Below are positions 7,070-14,026 of a DNA stretch of 27,033 nucleotides, one piece after another; the first letter of the stretch is position 1; the number at the start of each line of letters is the position of its first letter. The notes beneath the pieces were generated by a model. That model ran no database searches. It was given only the letters and a program-made list of their open reading frames with translations, and was not told the origin of the DNA. A program made the position numbers and the translations under genes. Source of the DNA: an uncultured Acidocella sp. (GTDB lineage: Bacteria > Pseudomonadota > Alphaproteobacteria > Acetobacterales > Acetobacteraceae); NCBI RefSeq assembly GCF_946222605.1, contig NZ_CAMIIE010000042.1, positions 1 through 27,033 of the forward strand, written 5' to 3'.

Positions 7070-7743
7070 TGATTTTCGAGCCGTCGCCGAATTTCGATGC
7101 GCGGGAGGAACCCGTCTCGCATCTGGTGCTGCATTATACCGGCATGCCGACGGGCCGCGCCGCGATCGACCTGCTGAAGGCGCCGCGCGCGAAAGTCTCC
7201 GCCCATTACGTGGTGCAGGAGGATGGCACCCTCTTCAATCTGGTGCCCGAGGAGATGCGCGCCTGGCACGCCGGCATCTCCTTTTGGCGCGGCAAAAGCG
7301 CGCTCAACGGCGCCTCCATCGGCATCGAGATCGTCAATCCCGGCCATGAATGGGGCTATCGCGCCTTCCCTCCGGCGCAGATGCAGGCGGTGCTGGCGCT
7401 CTGCCAGGGCATTCTGCGCCGCCACGCCATCCCGGCGCGCAATGTCGTCGCCCATTCCGACATCGCCCCGAACCGCAAACAGGACCCCGGCGAGCTGTTC
7501 GATTGGCCCTGGCTCGCGGCGCATGGCGTGGGGATCTGGACCGACGATTTCGCCCCGCCCGGCGATCTGCTGGCCGACCTCGCCGCCATCGGCTACGACA
7601 CCACCCTGCCGCACGACGCGGTGATCCGCGCCTTCCAGCGCCATTTCCTGCCCGCGCATCTCACCGGCGCGCCGGATGCGCCCACCGCCGGCCGGGCGGC
7701 TGCCTTACGCCGGCTGGTTGACGCGGCCCCGGAAACTCCCTAG
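7069..7743 (+). CDS. N-acetylmuramoyl-L-alanine amidase, PGRP/Amidase_2 type
   Basis: This 224-residue zinc amidase cleaves the bond between MurNAc (or anhydro-MurNAc) and L-Ala of the peptide stem. Likely zinc ligands are H22 (LHYTGM), H129 (VVAHSDIAP) and D139 (KQDPG). The SIGIEIVN strand at 83-90 carries the usual glutamate. A C-terminal region of about 50 residues after the catalytic domain resembles the small peptidoglycan-binding domain of AmiD. No signal peptide or lipobox is visible, so it appears cytoplasmic, as AmpD is, which would fit recycling of anhydro-muropeptides. The domain arrangement is closer to AmiD, so the AmpD role is uncertain. The gene overlaps the exporter by one base. 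Its 3' end contains the likely rnpB promoter, whose -10 begins at the TAG stop. Confidence 0.9.
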   Translation: MIFEPSPNFDAREEPVSHLVLHYTGMPTGRAAIDLLKAPRAKVSAHYVVQEDGTLFNLVPEEMRAWHAGISFWRGKSALNGASIGIEIVNPGHEWGYRAFPPAQMQAVLALCQGILRRHAIPARNVVAHSDIAPNRKQDPGELFDWPWLAAHGVGIWTDDFAPPGDLLADLAAIGYDTTLPHDAVIRAFQRHFLPAHLTGAPDAPTAGRAAALRRLVDAAPETP

Positions 7744-7746
7744 GCA
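7718..7746 (+). promoter_or_regulatory. Candidate rnpB promoter inside the end of the amidase gene
   Basis: TTGACG (7718-7723, extended TTGACGC) is followed after exactly 17 bases by TAGGCA (7741-7746). Transcription would begin about seven bases further on, at 7753-7754, which is where the P1 helix of RNase P RNA begins. The -10 box starts with the TAG stop of the amidase. The -35 matches the TTGACGS form of alphaproteobacterial housekeeping promoters. Confidence 0.6.
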
Positions 7747-7753
7747 CCGCGCC

Positions 7754-8139
<386 letters not shown>

Positions 8140-8253
8140 TTTATGTCCATTTCGCAATGAAATGTAAACAAAAAGCGAACAAATGAAGAAGATTTCAGGA
8201 ATATCTCGCGAGTCCCGCGGCGCATTTCCTCGCTGTCACGCTGGGGTTTTATT

Positions 8254-8282
8254 TTGACGGGGAGTCGCGTGCATGGTAGTGG
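8254..8282 (+). promoter_or_regulatory. Candidate promoter of the dcw operon with a GANTC site in the spacer
   Basis: TTGACG (8254-8259, extended TTGACGG) and TAGTGG (8277-8282) are separated by 17 bases. GAGTC at 8262-8266 lies inside the spacer, two bases after the -35. A transcript from about 8289 would have a leader near 115 nt and would begin next to the phased boxes at 8291. The -35 is strong and the -10 weak. A second GAGTC lies at 8211-8215. Confidence 0.45.
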
Positions 8283-8290
8283 TGAAAAAA

Positions 8291-8325
8291 CCCATGTTTT
8301 CCCATAAAGTGGTGGAGTGTGGTGG
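8291..8325. promoter_or_regulatory. Helically phased boxes, probable MraZ operator
   Basis: Four five-base boxes start exactly 10 bases apart: CCCAT at 8291 and 8301, then GGTGG at 8311 and 8321. Read on the minus strand, the first pair is TGGGA-N5-TGGGT, the direct-repeat form bound by E. coli MraZ. They sit just downstream of the candidate promoter and upstream of mraZ, where autorepression would act. The GGTGG pair (GTGGTGG at 8309 and 8319) keeps the phase but not the motif. Confidence 0.5.
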
Positions 8326-8383
8326 GTTTCGGGTGAGCCCAGAGGGTTCGGGGTGAACTCTGCGGGTTCGGTTTGAGGTGAAA
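8324..8383 (+). repeat. Three degenerate 20-bp tandem repeats in the mraZ leader
   Basis: Units begin at 8324, 8344 and 8364. Each starts with GGGTT and has the core GGGTTYSGKKTGAR; the second halves diverge. The 20-base period is two helical turns and continues the phase of the boxes at 8291-8325. They end about 20 bases before the mraZ start codon and would lie in the 5' untranslated leader. Confidence 0.6.
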
Positions 8384-8403
8384 GGTGTTGCGGCGCGGGC
8401 GCG

Positions 8404-8847
8404 ATGAAGCAGTTCTTTGGCAGCCACGAGAACAAGCGCGACGCGAAGGGGCGGGTATCCGTTCCGGCGTCGTTCCGTGCCGCCTGGAAGGACCATCCCG
8501 AGATGACCCTGATCCTGCGCCCCTCTTTCATCGAAGGCTGTGTCGAGGCCTGGCCTTTGCCGAATTATGCCCGCTTCCAGGAGAAGCTGGCGGCGATGCC
8601 GGAAATGAGCCCCGAGCAGGTCGGGCTGCAGACGCAGATTTTCTCCGATGCGGAAGAGGTCGAGCTGGACGCGCAGGGGCGGGTGCTGATCACCGGCTAT
8701 CTCGCCGAGCAGGCGAACCTCTCCGATGCCGTGTTCTTCATGGGCCGCGGCGATCATTTCCTGATCTGGGAACCGCAGGCCGGCAAGGCCTTCCGCGACG
8801 CCTCCCGCGCGCTCGCCCCGCGTTTGAGCTTCGGGGCGCCGTCATGA
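8404..8847 (+). CDS. mraZ: MraZ, transcriptional regulator of the dcw operon
   Basis: This 147-residue protein has two AbrB-like MraZ half-domains, each with the DxxxR signature: D13-R17 (DAKGRVSVP) and D89-R93 (DAQGRVLI). In E. coli MraZ forms rings and represses its own operon by binding TGGG direct repeats. Candidate boxes lie at 8291-8325. The ATG at 8404 is preceded by a GC-only stretch with no clear ribosome site; the nearest purine run (GAAAGG) is about 20 bases upstream, so initiation may be inefficient or depend on the leader. The stop overlaps rsmH (ATGA). Length is as usual for the family. Confidence 0.96.
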   Translation: MKQFFGSHENKRDAKGRVSVPASFRAAWKDHPEMTLILRPSFIEGCVEAWPLPNYARFQEKLAAMPEMSPEQVGLQTQIFSDAEEVELDAQGRVLITGYLAEQANLSDAVFFMGRGDHFLIWEPQAGKAFRDASRALAPRLSFGAPS

Positions 8848-9779
8848 GCAATTTTTCACATATTTCTGTTCTGCGCGACGAGGCGATCGAGGCGCTGCAG
8901 CCGCGTGAAAACGGGGTTTATCTGGATGGCACCTTCGGCGGCGGCGGCTATTCGCGGGTGATTCTGGAGCGTGCCAAGTGCCGGCTGTTCGGGGTCGATC
9001 GCGATCCGGACGCGCTGCCGCGCGCCGCCGAACTGACCGCCGCCCATGCCGGGCGGTTTGAATTGATCTCTGGCCGGATCAGCGAAATTTCGGAGATGAT
9101 GGCGGCGCGCGGCGTCGCCCGGCTCGATGGCGCGGTGTTCGATCTCGGCCTGTCCTCGTTTCAGATCGACGATCCGGCGCGCGGCTTTTCATTTCGCCAG
9201 GACGGGCCGCTGGATATGCGGATGAGCCGCGACGGACAATCCGCCGCCGACCTCGTGAATCTTTGCGCCGAATCCGATCTTGCCGATATTTTGTACAAAT
9301 ATGGTGATGAAAAAGCCGCGCGCCGGATCGCGAAGCAAATCGTGGAGCGGCGCAAGGCGCAGAAATTTACGACGACGGCGGATTTGGCTGGCGTGATACG
9401 GAGCGTTGTGAGACCGGATAAATCGGGGATCGACCCGGCAACCAGAAGCTTCCAGGCGTTGCGCATCGCCGTGAATGAGGAGCTGTCCGATATCGAGGCG
9501 GCGCTGGCGCAATCGGCCGCCTTGCTGGCGCCGGGCGGGCGGCTGGTGGTGGTCAGCTTCCATTCGCTGGAAGACCGGATCGTCAAGCATTTCTTCGCGC
9601 AGCGTGCCGGCCGCACGCCGGGCGCCTCGCGCCACGACCCCGCCGGGCTGGCCCAGGCCAGCGCCCCGGAATTTCGCCTGGTGACGAAATCCCCCATCCT
9701 GCCCGGGCAGGCGGAAATCCGCGCCAACCCGCGCGCGCGCAGCGCCAAGCTGCGCGTCATGGAAAGGCTCGCCGCATGA
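8844..9779 (+). CDS. rsmH: 16S rRNA (cytosine-1402 N4)-methyltransferase RsmH
   Basis: This 311-residue SAM-dependent enzyme methylates N4 of C1402 in the decoding centre of 16S rRNA. It is not a wall enzyme, although it is nearly always second in dcw clusters. The SAM-binding loop DGTFGGGGYS is at residues 28-37. Further family signatures are FDLGLSSFQIDDPARGFSF, the DMRM segment and the C-terminal VVSFHSLEDRIVKHFF. The ATG at 8844 overlaps the mraZ stop by four bases (ATGA). The same frame is open upstream through mraZ out of frame, but MSNFSHISVLRDE is the conserved family start. The stop again overlaps ftsL. Confidence 0.97.
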   Translation: MSNFSHISVLRDEAIEALQPRENGVYLDGTFGGGGYSRVILERAKCRLFGVDRDPDALPRAAELTAAHAGRFELISGRISEISEMMAARGVARLDGAVFDLGLSSFQIDDPARGFSFRQDGPLDMRMSRDGQSAADLVNLCAESDLADILYKYGDEKAARRIAKQIVERRKAQKFTTTADLAGVIRSVVRPDKSGIDPATRSFQALRIAVNEELSDIEAALAQSAALLAPGGRLVVVSFHSLEDRIVKHFFAQRAGRTPGASRHDPAGLAQASAPEFRLVTKSPILPGQAEIRANPRARSAKLRVMERLAA

Positions 9780-10609
9780 TCGTTCGGCCACTTACCTTCC
9801 TGACCGGTCTGCTCTTCGCGATCTCCGGCGCCTATCTGTTCATGGTCAAGCATCAGAGCCGGGCCCTGGAAAATCAGCTCGAACAGGTGGCCGAAACCAG
9901 CCGGCATGACGAGCAGAGCATCCGCGTGCTGCAGGCGCAGTGGGCGTTGGAGGCGGACCCCTCGCGCATCGCCGCGCTGGCCGCGCAATTCACCGGGCTG
10001 CAGCCGATGAAGCCGGGGCAGCTGGTCACGCTGGCGGACCTGGCCAGCACGCTGCCCCCGCCTGGCAGCGCCGCGCCCTTCAGCAATCCGGAAGACGAAG
10101 TGCCGGCATTGCCGGGGAGCGAGGCCATCCCGGCGCCGAACGGCCCGGCGATCGAGGTGCAGGGCCATGTCGCCACGGCGATTCAGGCCGGGCACAGCGT
10201 CGCCCCCGCGGCCGCGCCGGCGAAACCGGCCGAGCGCGTGGCCGAGATCGCCGTGCCCCACGAAGCAGCACCCGCTCATGCCGATGCGCGGGCGCATCCG
10301 CCGGCGCATCATCCGGTGGCGCGCCTGGCCCGGGAAGAGGCCGCGCCGCATCACCTCAGCGCACCGGTGCGCGAAGCCGCGGCGCGGCCGCTCGCCTCGT
10401 CGCTGTATCAGCCCGGCGGCAGCGCGATCGCGCCGGCCGCCCCGGCCCCGCGTGAGCGTCAGCCGGTTGCCGCCCAGCGTCCCAGCCTGCCGATGGGCGC
10501 GCAGGTGGTGCGGGTGCGCGCCACCGCGCAGCCGGCTGAACCCGCGCCCACCGCCCCGCTGGGTGGCGGCTCCCTTCTCGGCATGGCGCAGACCGGGAGC
10601 CAAAATTGA
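9776..10609 (+). CDS. ftsL: Cell division protein FtsL with a long Ala/Pro/His-rich tail
   Basis: FtsL is a bitopic septal protein that with FtsQ and FtsB links the Z ring to FtsW/FtsI. The usual core is present: a transmembrane segment at residues 4-23 and a leucine-zipper-like coiled coil at about 26-60, followed by the conserved DPSRIAALA segment. The total of 277 residues is more than twice the usual length of about 100-130. The extra part, about residue 85 onwards, is low in complexity (Ala, Pro and His rich) and would lie in the periplasm. Identification rests on topology and position between rsmH and ftsI, since FtsL sequences diverge strongly. It overlaps rsmH by ATGA, and its stop overlaps the TTG start of ftsI. 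Confidence 0.88.
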   Translation: MIVRPLTFLTGLLFAISGAYLFMVKHQSRALENQLEQVAETSRHDEQSIRVLQAQWALEADPSRIAALAAQFTGLQPMKPGQLVTLADLASTLPPPGSAAPFSNPEDEVPALPGSEAIPAPNGPAIEVQGHVATAIQAGHSVAPAAAPAKPAERVAEIAVPHEAAPAHADARAHPPAHHPVARLAREEAAPHHLSAPVREAAARPLASSLYQPGGSAIAPAAPAPRERQPVAAQRPSLPMGAQVVRVRATAQPAEPAPTAPLGGGSLLGMAQTGSQN

Positions 10610-12657
10610 CCCTCAACCTCCGGCCGGGTGATGAGCCTCCTTCCCGCCGGAAGGGGGCTTCGGGCCGTGGCGACTCGCCGCGCGCCGAGCAGGTGCGCGT
10701 CACCGGCTCCGATCTCGACCAGCGCGGCGCGCTGGAGCGCGCCCGTGGCCGGCTGGTCATCGGCGCCTTCGTGTTCATCGGCCTGTTCAGCCTGCTCGGG
10801 CTGAAGCTGATCTGGGCGACGGTGGTGGCGCCGATCCATCCCAGCGCCGCGCAGATCGCGGCGATGACGCCGCAGCTCTCCGAGACCCCGCCGCCGCCCT
10901 CGCGCGCCGATATCGTCGATCGCAACGGCGTCATCCTCGCCGTCTCGCTGCCCGGCGCCTCGCTGTACGCCGACCCGCAGCAGGTGCCCGACCCGCAGGC
11001 CGCCGCCACCGTGCTGGCCAACGCGCTGCCCGGCGCCAACCAGGCCTGGCTCGCGCATCAGCTGGGCGATGGCGTGCCCGCCGAGAAACGCAAGGAATTC
11101 GTCTATCTCGACCGCCGCCTGACCCCGCAGGAAGAGCTGGCGGTGAACTCGCTCGGCATTCCCGGCGTGTATTTCGAAAATCGCGAGGAGCGGCATTATC
11201 CGGATGGCAATCTCGCCGCGCATATTCTGGGCGGGGTGCGCATCGACAGCTCCGGTGTCGCCGGTGTCGAGGAATATTTCAACAAGCGCCTGACCACCGA
11301 CCCGCAGCCGCTGCAGCTCTCCATCGATGCCCGCATCGAGAGCATCGTGCATGACGAGCTGGCCTCGGCGGTGAAGGAGTTCCAGTCCCCGGGCGCCTGC
11401 GCCATCGTGATGAACGTGAAGACCGGCGAGGTGGTGGCGATGGTCAGCCTGCCGGATTACGACGTCAATGATTACGGGTCGGCCAAGCCCAACAACCAGT
11501 TCGACCGCTGCGTCAACGGCAATTACGAGCCCGGCTCGGTGTTCAAGCTGCAGACCGCCTCGATGGCGCTGGATAGCGGGCTGATCCATTGGTGGGATTA
11601 TTTCGACACCACCCACCCGCTGAAGGTCGGCCGCTTCCACATCACCGATTTCGAGCCGACGAATAAATGGATGGCGCTGCCGGAGATCATCAATGTCTCC
11701 TCCAATATCGGCGCCTCGCGCATCGCCACGATTCTGGGGCCGAAGATCGAGCAGGCCTGGTACGCCAAGCAGGGTTTCTTCAAGCCGCTGGACATCCAGC
11801 TCCCCGGCCCGCCAATGCCACTCTTCCCGTCTAAGGATAATTGGGGCCTGGCGGCGACGATGACCGTCTCCTTCGGTGCCGGCATCGCGGTTTCGCCGCT
11901 GCAGCTGGTCACCGCCACCATCCCCATCGTCAATGGCGGCATCCGCTATGATCCGACCCTGCTGAAGGTGGACCCGAACGGGCCGCAGCCGCAGGGGGTG
12001 CGGATCATGCAGCAGAGCACCTCGGACCTGATGCGCAAGATCATGACCAATGTGGTGCTGTTCGGCACCGGCAAATATGCCGGGGTGCCGGGCTATATCA
12101 TCGGCGGCAAGACCGGCACCGCGCAGGTGGTGGGGCCGAATGGGCGTTATCTGCTGCACACCAACAACGCCTCCTTCATGGCGGCGTTCCCGATGCAGGA
12201 TCCGCAATATTTGATCTATGTGCTGGTGCTGCAGCCCAAGCCGGACAAGACCACCTTCGGTTTCACCACCGGCGGCTTCATCGCCGCCCCCACCGTCTCG
12301 CGGATCATCGCGCGGATGGGGCCGATGCTGGGCATCATGCCCTCCACCGGCGACCAGCTGGCGCAGCTGGAGGCCAAGCTGACCGTGCCGCTGGACCCCA
12401 CCCCGCCGCCGGGCCAGCGCGCGCTGGGGCCGGGCGATCCGTTGCCGCCGGGGGCGAATGCCTTCGCCTATGAGCTGATGGGCAAGAAGCCGCCCCAGGC
12501 CAACAGCGCCGCCGCCAAGGCGGATGAGCCGCAAGGCGCGCAGGCCAAGCCCGCCGCCTCCAAGGGCCGCAAGACGCATGACGGGGTGATGGCGCCGGTC
12601 TCCCCGATGATGGGCAGCCATATGACGGCGCGGGACACCGGATATGAGCAAGGTTGA
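10606..12657 (+). CDS. ftsI: Septal transpeptidase FtsI (penicillin-binding protein 3)
   Basis: This 683-residue class B penicillin-binding protein cross-links septal peptidoglycan with FtsW. Residues 1-49 are cytoplasmic and a membrane segment lies at about 50-73. The pedestal domain opens with RADIVDRNG at 99-107. The transpeptidase domain has all three catalytic motifs: SVFK (S311-K314), SSN (365-367) and KTG (502-504). The start is TTG at 10606, in a TTGA overlap with the ftsL stop. It is supported by GGGAG six bases upstream, and no ATG or GTG alternative fits before the membrane segment. A C-terminal extension of about 90 residues, rich in Pro, Ala and Lys, follows the catalytic domain. 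The gene end overlaps the longer murE reading by 14 bases. Confidence 0.96.
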   Translation: MTLNLRPGDEPPSRRKGASGRGDSPRAEQVRVTGSDLDQRGALERARGRLVIGAFVFIGLFSLLGLKLIWATVVAPIHPSAAQIAAMTPQLSETPPPPSRADIVDRNGVILAVSLPGASLYADPQQVPDPQAAATVLANALPGANQAWLAHQLGDGVPAEKRKEFVYLDRRLTPQEELAVNSLGIPGVYFENREERHYPDGNLAAHILGGVRIDSSGVAGVEEYFNKRLTTDPQPLQLSIDARIESIVHDELASAVKEFQSPGACAIVMNVKTGEVVAMVSLPDYDVNDYGSAKPNNQFDRCVNGNYEPGSVFKLQTASMALDSGLIHWWDYFDTTHPLKVGRFHITDFEPTNKWMALPEIINVSSNIGASRIATILGPKIEQAWYAKQGFFKPLDIQLPGPPMPLFPSKDNWGLAATMTVSFGAGIAVSPLQLVTATIPIVNGGIRYDPTLLKVDPNGPQPQGVRIMQQSTSDLMRKIMTNVVLFGTGKYAGVPGYIIGGKTGTAQVVGPNGRYLLHTNNASFMAAFPMQDPQYLIYVLVLQPKPDKTTFGFTTGGFIAAPTVSRIIARMGPMLGIMPSTGDQLAQLEAKLTVPLDPTPPPGQRALGPGDPLPPGANAFAYELMGKKPPQANSAAAKADEPQGAQAKPAASKGRKTHDGVMAPVSPMMGSHMTARDTGYEQG

Positions 12658-14026
12658 GATGCAGGGTGTGATCGGCATAACAGCGGATAGCCGGGCGGTG
12701 CAGCCGGGCTATCTGTTCGCGGCGTTGCCGGGGGTGAAGGCCGATGGGCGCCGTTTCATCGCCGAGGCGGTGGCGCGCGGCGCCATCGCGGTGCTGGCCC
12801 CCGAGGGCACGCTCTGGCCCCCCGGCGTGCCGCCGCGCCGTCTGATCACCGCGAAGGACCCGCGCGCGAAACTGGCCGAGCTGGCGGTGGAGTTTTTCGG
12901 CAAGCTGCCGGAGCGGCTGGTTGCCGTCACCGGCACCAACGGCAAGACCAGCACGGTGGATTTCCTGCGCCAGATCCTCACCTTGGCCGGGCGCAAGGCG
13001 GCCTCGATGGGCACGCTGGGGGTGATCGCGCCGGGCCATGAGCCCGCAGGCAGCCTGACCACGCCGGACCCGGTGACGCTCGCCGCCACCCTGGCCGGGC
13101 TGGCGCGGGAAGGGGTGAATGACGTGGCGATGGAAGCCTCCAGCCATGGTCTGGACCAGCACCGGCTGGACGGTCTGCGCTTTACCGCCGCCGGCTTCAC
13201 CAATCTCACCCGCGACCATCTGGATTATCACGGCTCGATGCAAGCCTATGGCGCCGCCAAATTGCGCCTGTTCGAGGCGCTGCTGAAGCGCGGCGGGGCA
13301 GGGCGGGCGATGGCGGATCTGGATGCCGAGCTGCTGGCCAGGCTGCGCGATACCGCCCGCCGCCACGGCCAGAGTTTCGAGACCGTCGCGGTGGAAGCGG
13401 TTTCGCCGCGCCCGGACGGGCAGGCTTTCACGATGAATGGCCGCGCTGTGGCGCTGCCTCTGCCCGGCCGCTTCCAGGCGGACAATGCCGCCCTGGCCGC
13501 TTCGCTGGCCGAGGCGGTGGGGGTGGCCGACGCGCTCTCCTATTTGCCGCGGCTCACCGGGGTGCGCGGCCGGCTGGAACGGGCTCTGGTGCTGCCCAAT
13601 GGCGCGGCGGCTTATGTTGACTACGCCCATACGCCGGATGCCATCGCCCGCGTGCTCTCGGCCCTGCGTCCGCACGCCACCGGCCGGCTGCATATCGTCT
13701 TCGGCGCCGGCGGCGACCGCGACCCCGGCAAGCGGCCTCTGATGGGCGCGGAAGCCGCGCGGGGTGCGGATGTGGTCATCGTCACCGACGACAACCCCCG
13801 CGGCGAGGATCCCGCCGCCATCCGCCGCGCCATCCTGGCCGCCTGTCCGCAGGCGCAGGAAATCGGCGACCGCCATGAGGCCATCGGCACCGCTTTGGCG
13901 GGACTGCGCGAAGGCGACGTGCTGGTGGTGGCCGGCAAGGGCCATGAGCAGGGGCAGATCGTGAAGGGTGAGGTGATCCCGTTTGACGATGCCGCGGTGA
14001 TCCGCGCGCTGGGAGAGGTGGCATGA
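12644..14026 (+). CDS. murE: UDP-MurNAc-L-Ala-D-Glu:meso-diaminopimelate ligase MurE
   Basis: MurE adds the third stem residue to the cytoplasmic muropeptide precursor. The ATP-binding loop GTNGKTS is at residues 97-103. DNPR at 383-386 is the signature of the meso-diaminopimelate-specific enzyme. DHLDYHG in the central domain is also typical. At 460 residues it is slightly short: TADSRAVQPG begins near residue 13, and a TGA at 12623 blocks any upstream extension. Two starts are possible. ATG 12644 overlaps ftsI by 14 bases, while ATG 12659 (five codons later) lies one base after the ftsI stop and has AAGG five bases upstream. The longer form is given; the shorter is about equally likely. The stop overlaps murF (ATGA). 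Confidence 0.95.
   Translation: MSKVEMQGVIGITADSRAVQPGYLFAALPGVKADGRRFIAEAVARGAIAVLAPEGTLWPPGVPPRRLITAKDPRAKLAELAVEFFGKLPERLVAVTGTNGKTSTVDFLRQILTLAGRKAASMGTLGVIAPGHEPAGSLTTPDPVTLAATLAGLAREGVNDVAMEASSHGLDQHRLDGLRFTAAGFTNLTRDHLDYHGSMQAYGAAKLRLFEALLKRGGAGRAMADLDAELLARLRDTARRHGQSFETVAVEAVSPRPDGQAFTMNGRAVALPLPGRFQADNAALAASLAEAVGVADALSYLPRLTGVRGRLERALVLPNGAAAYVDYAHTPDAIARVLSALRPHATGRLHIVFGAGGDRDPGKRPLMGAEAARGADVVIVTDDNPRGEDPAAIRRAILAACPQAQEIGDRHEAIGTALAGLREGDVLVVAGKGHEQGQIVKGEVIPFDDAAVIRALGEVA

Noticed and set aside
8148..8164. Small hairpin (CATTTC/GAAATG) after rnpB as a terminator
   Set aside because: Only a 6-bp AT-rich stem with no T run following.
8140..8403. CtrA-type sites (TTAA-N7-TTAA) upstream of mraZ
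   Set aside because: No TTAA pair was seen here or in the 48-base gap before ftsZ.
8385..8843. An upstream extension of rsmH through mraZ
   Set aside because: It is the out-of-frame shadow of mraZ; MSNFSHISVLRDE at 8844 is the conserved start.
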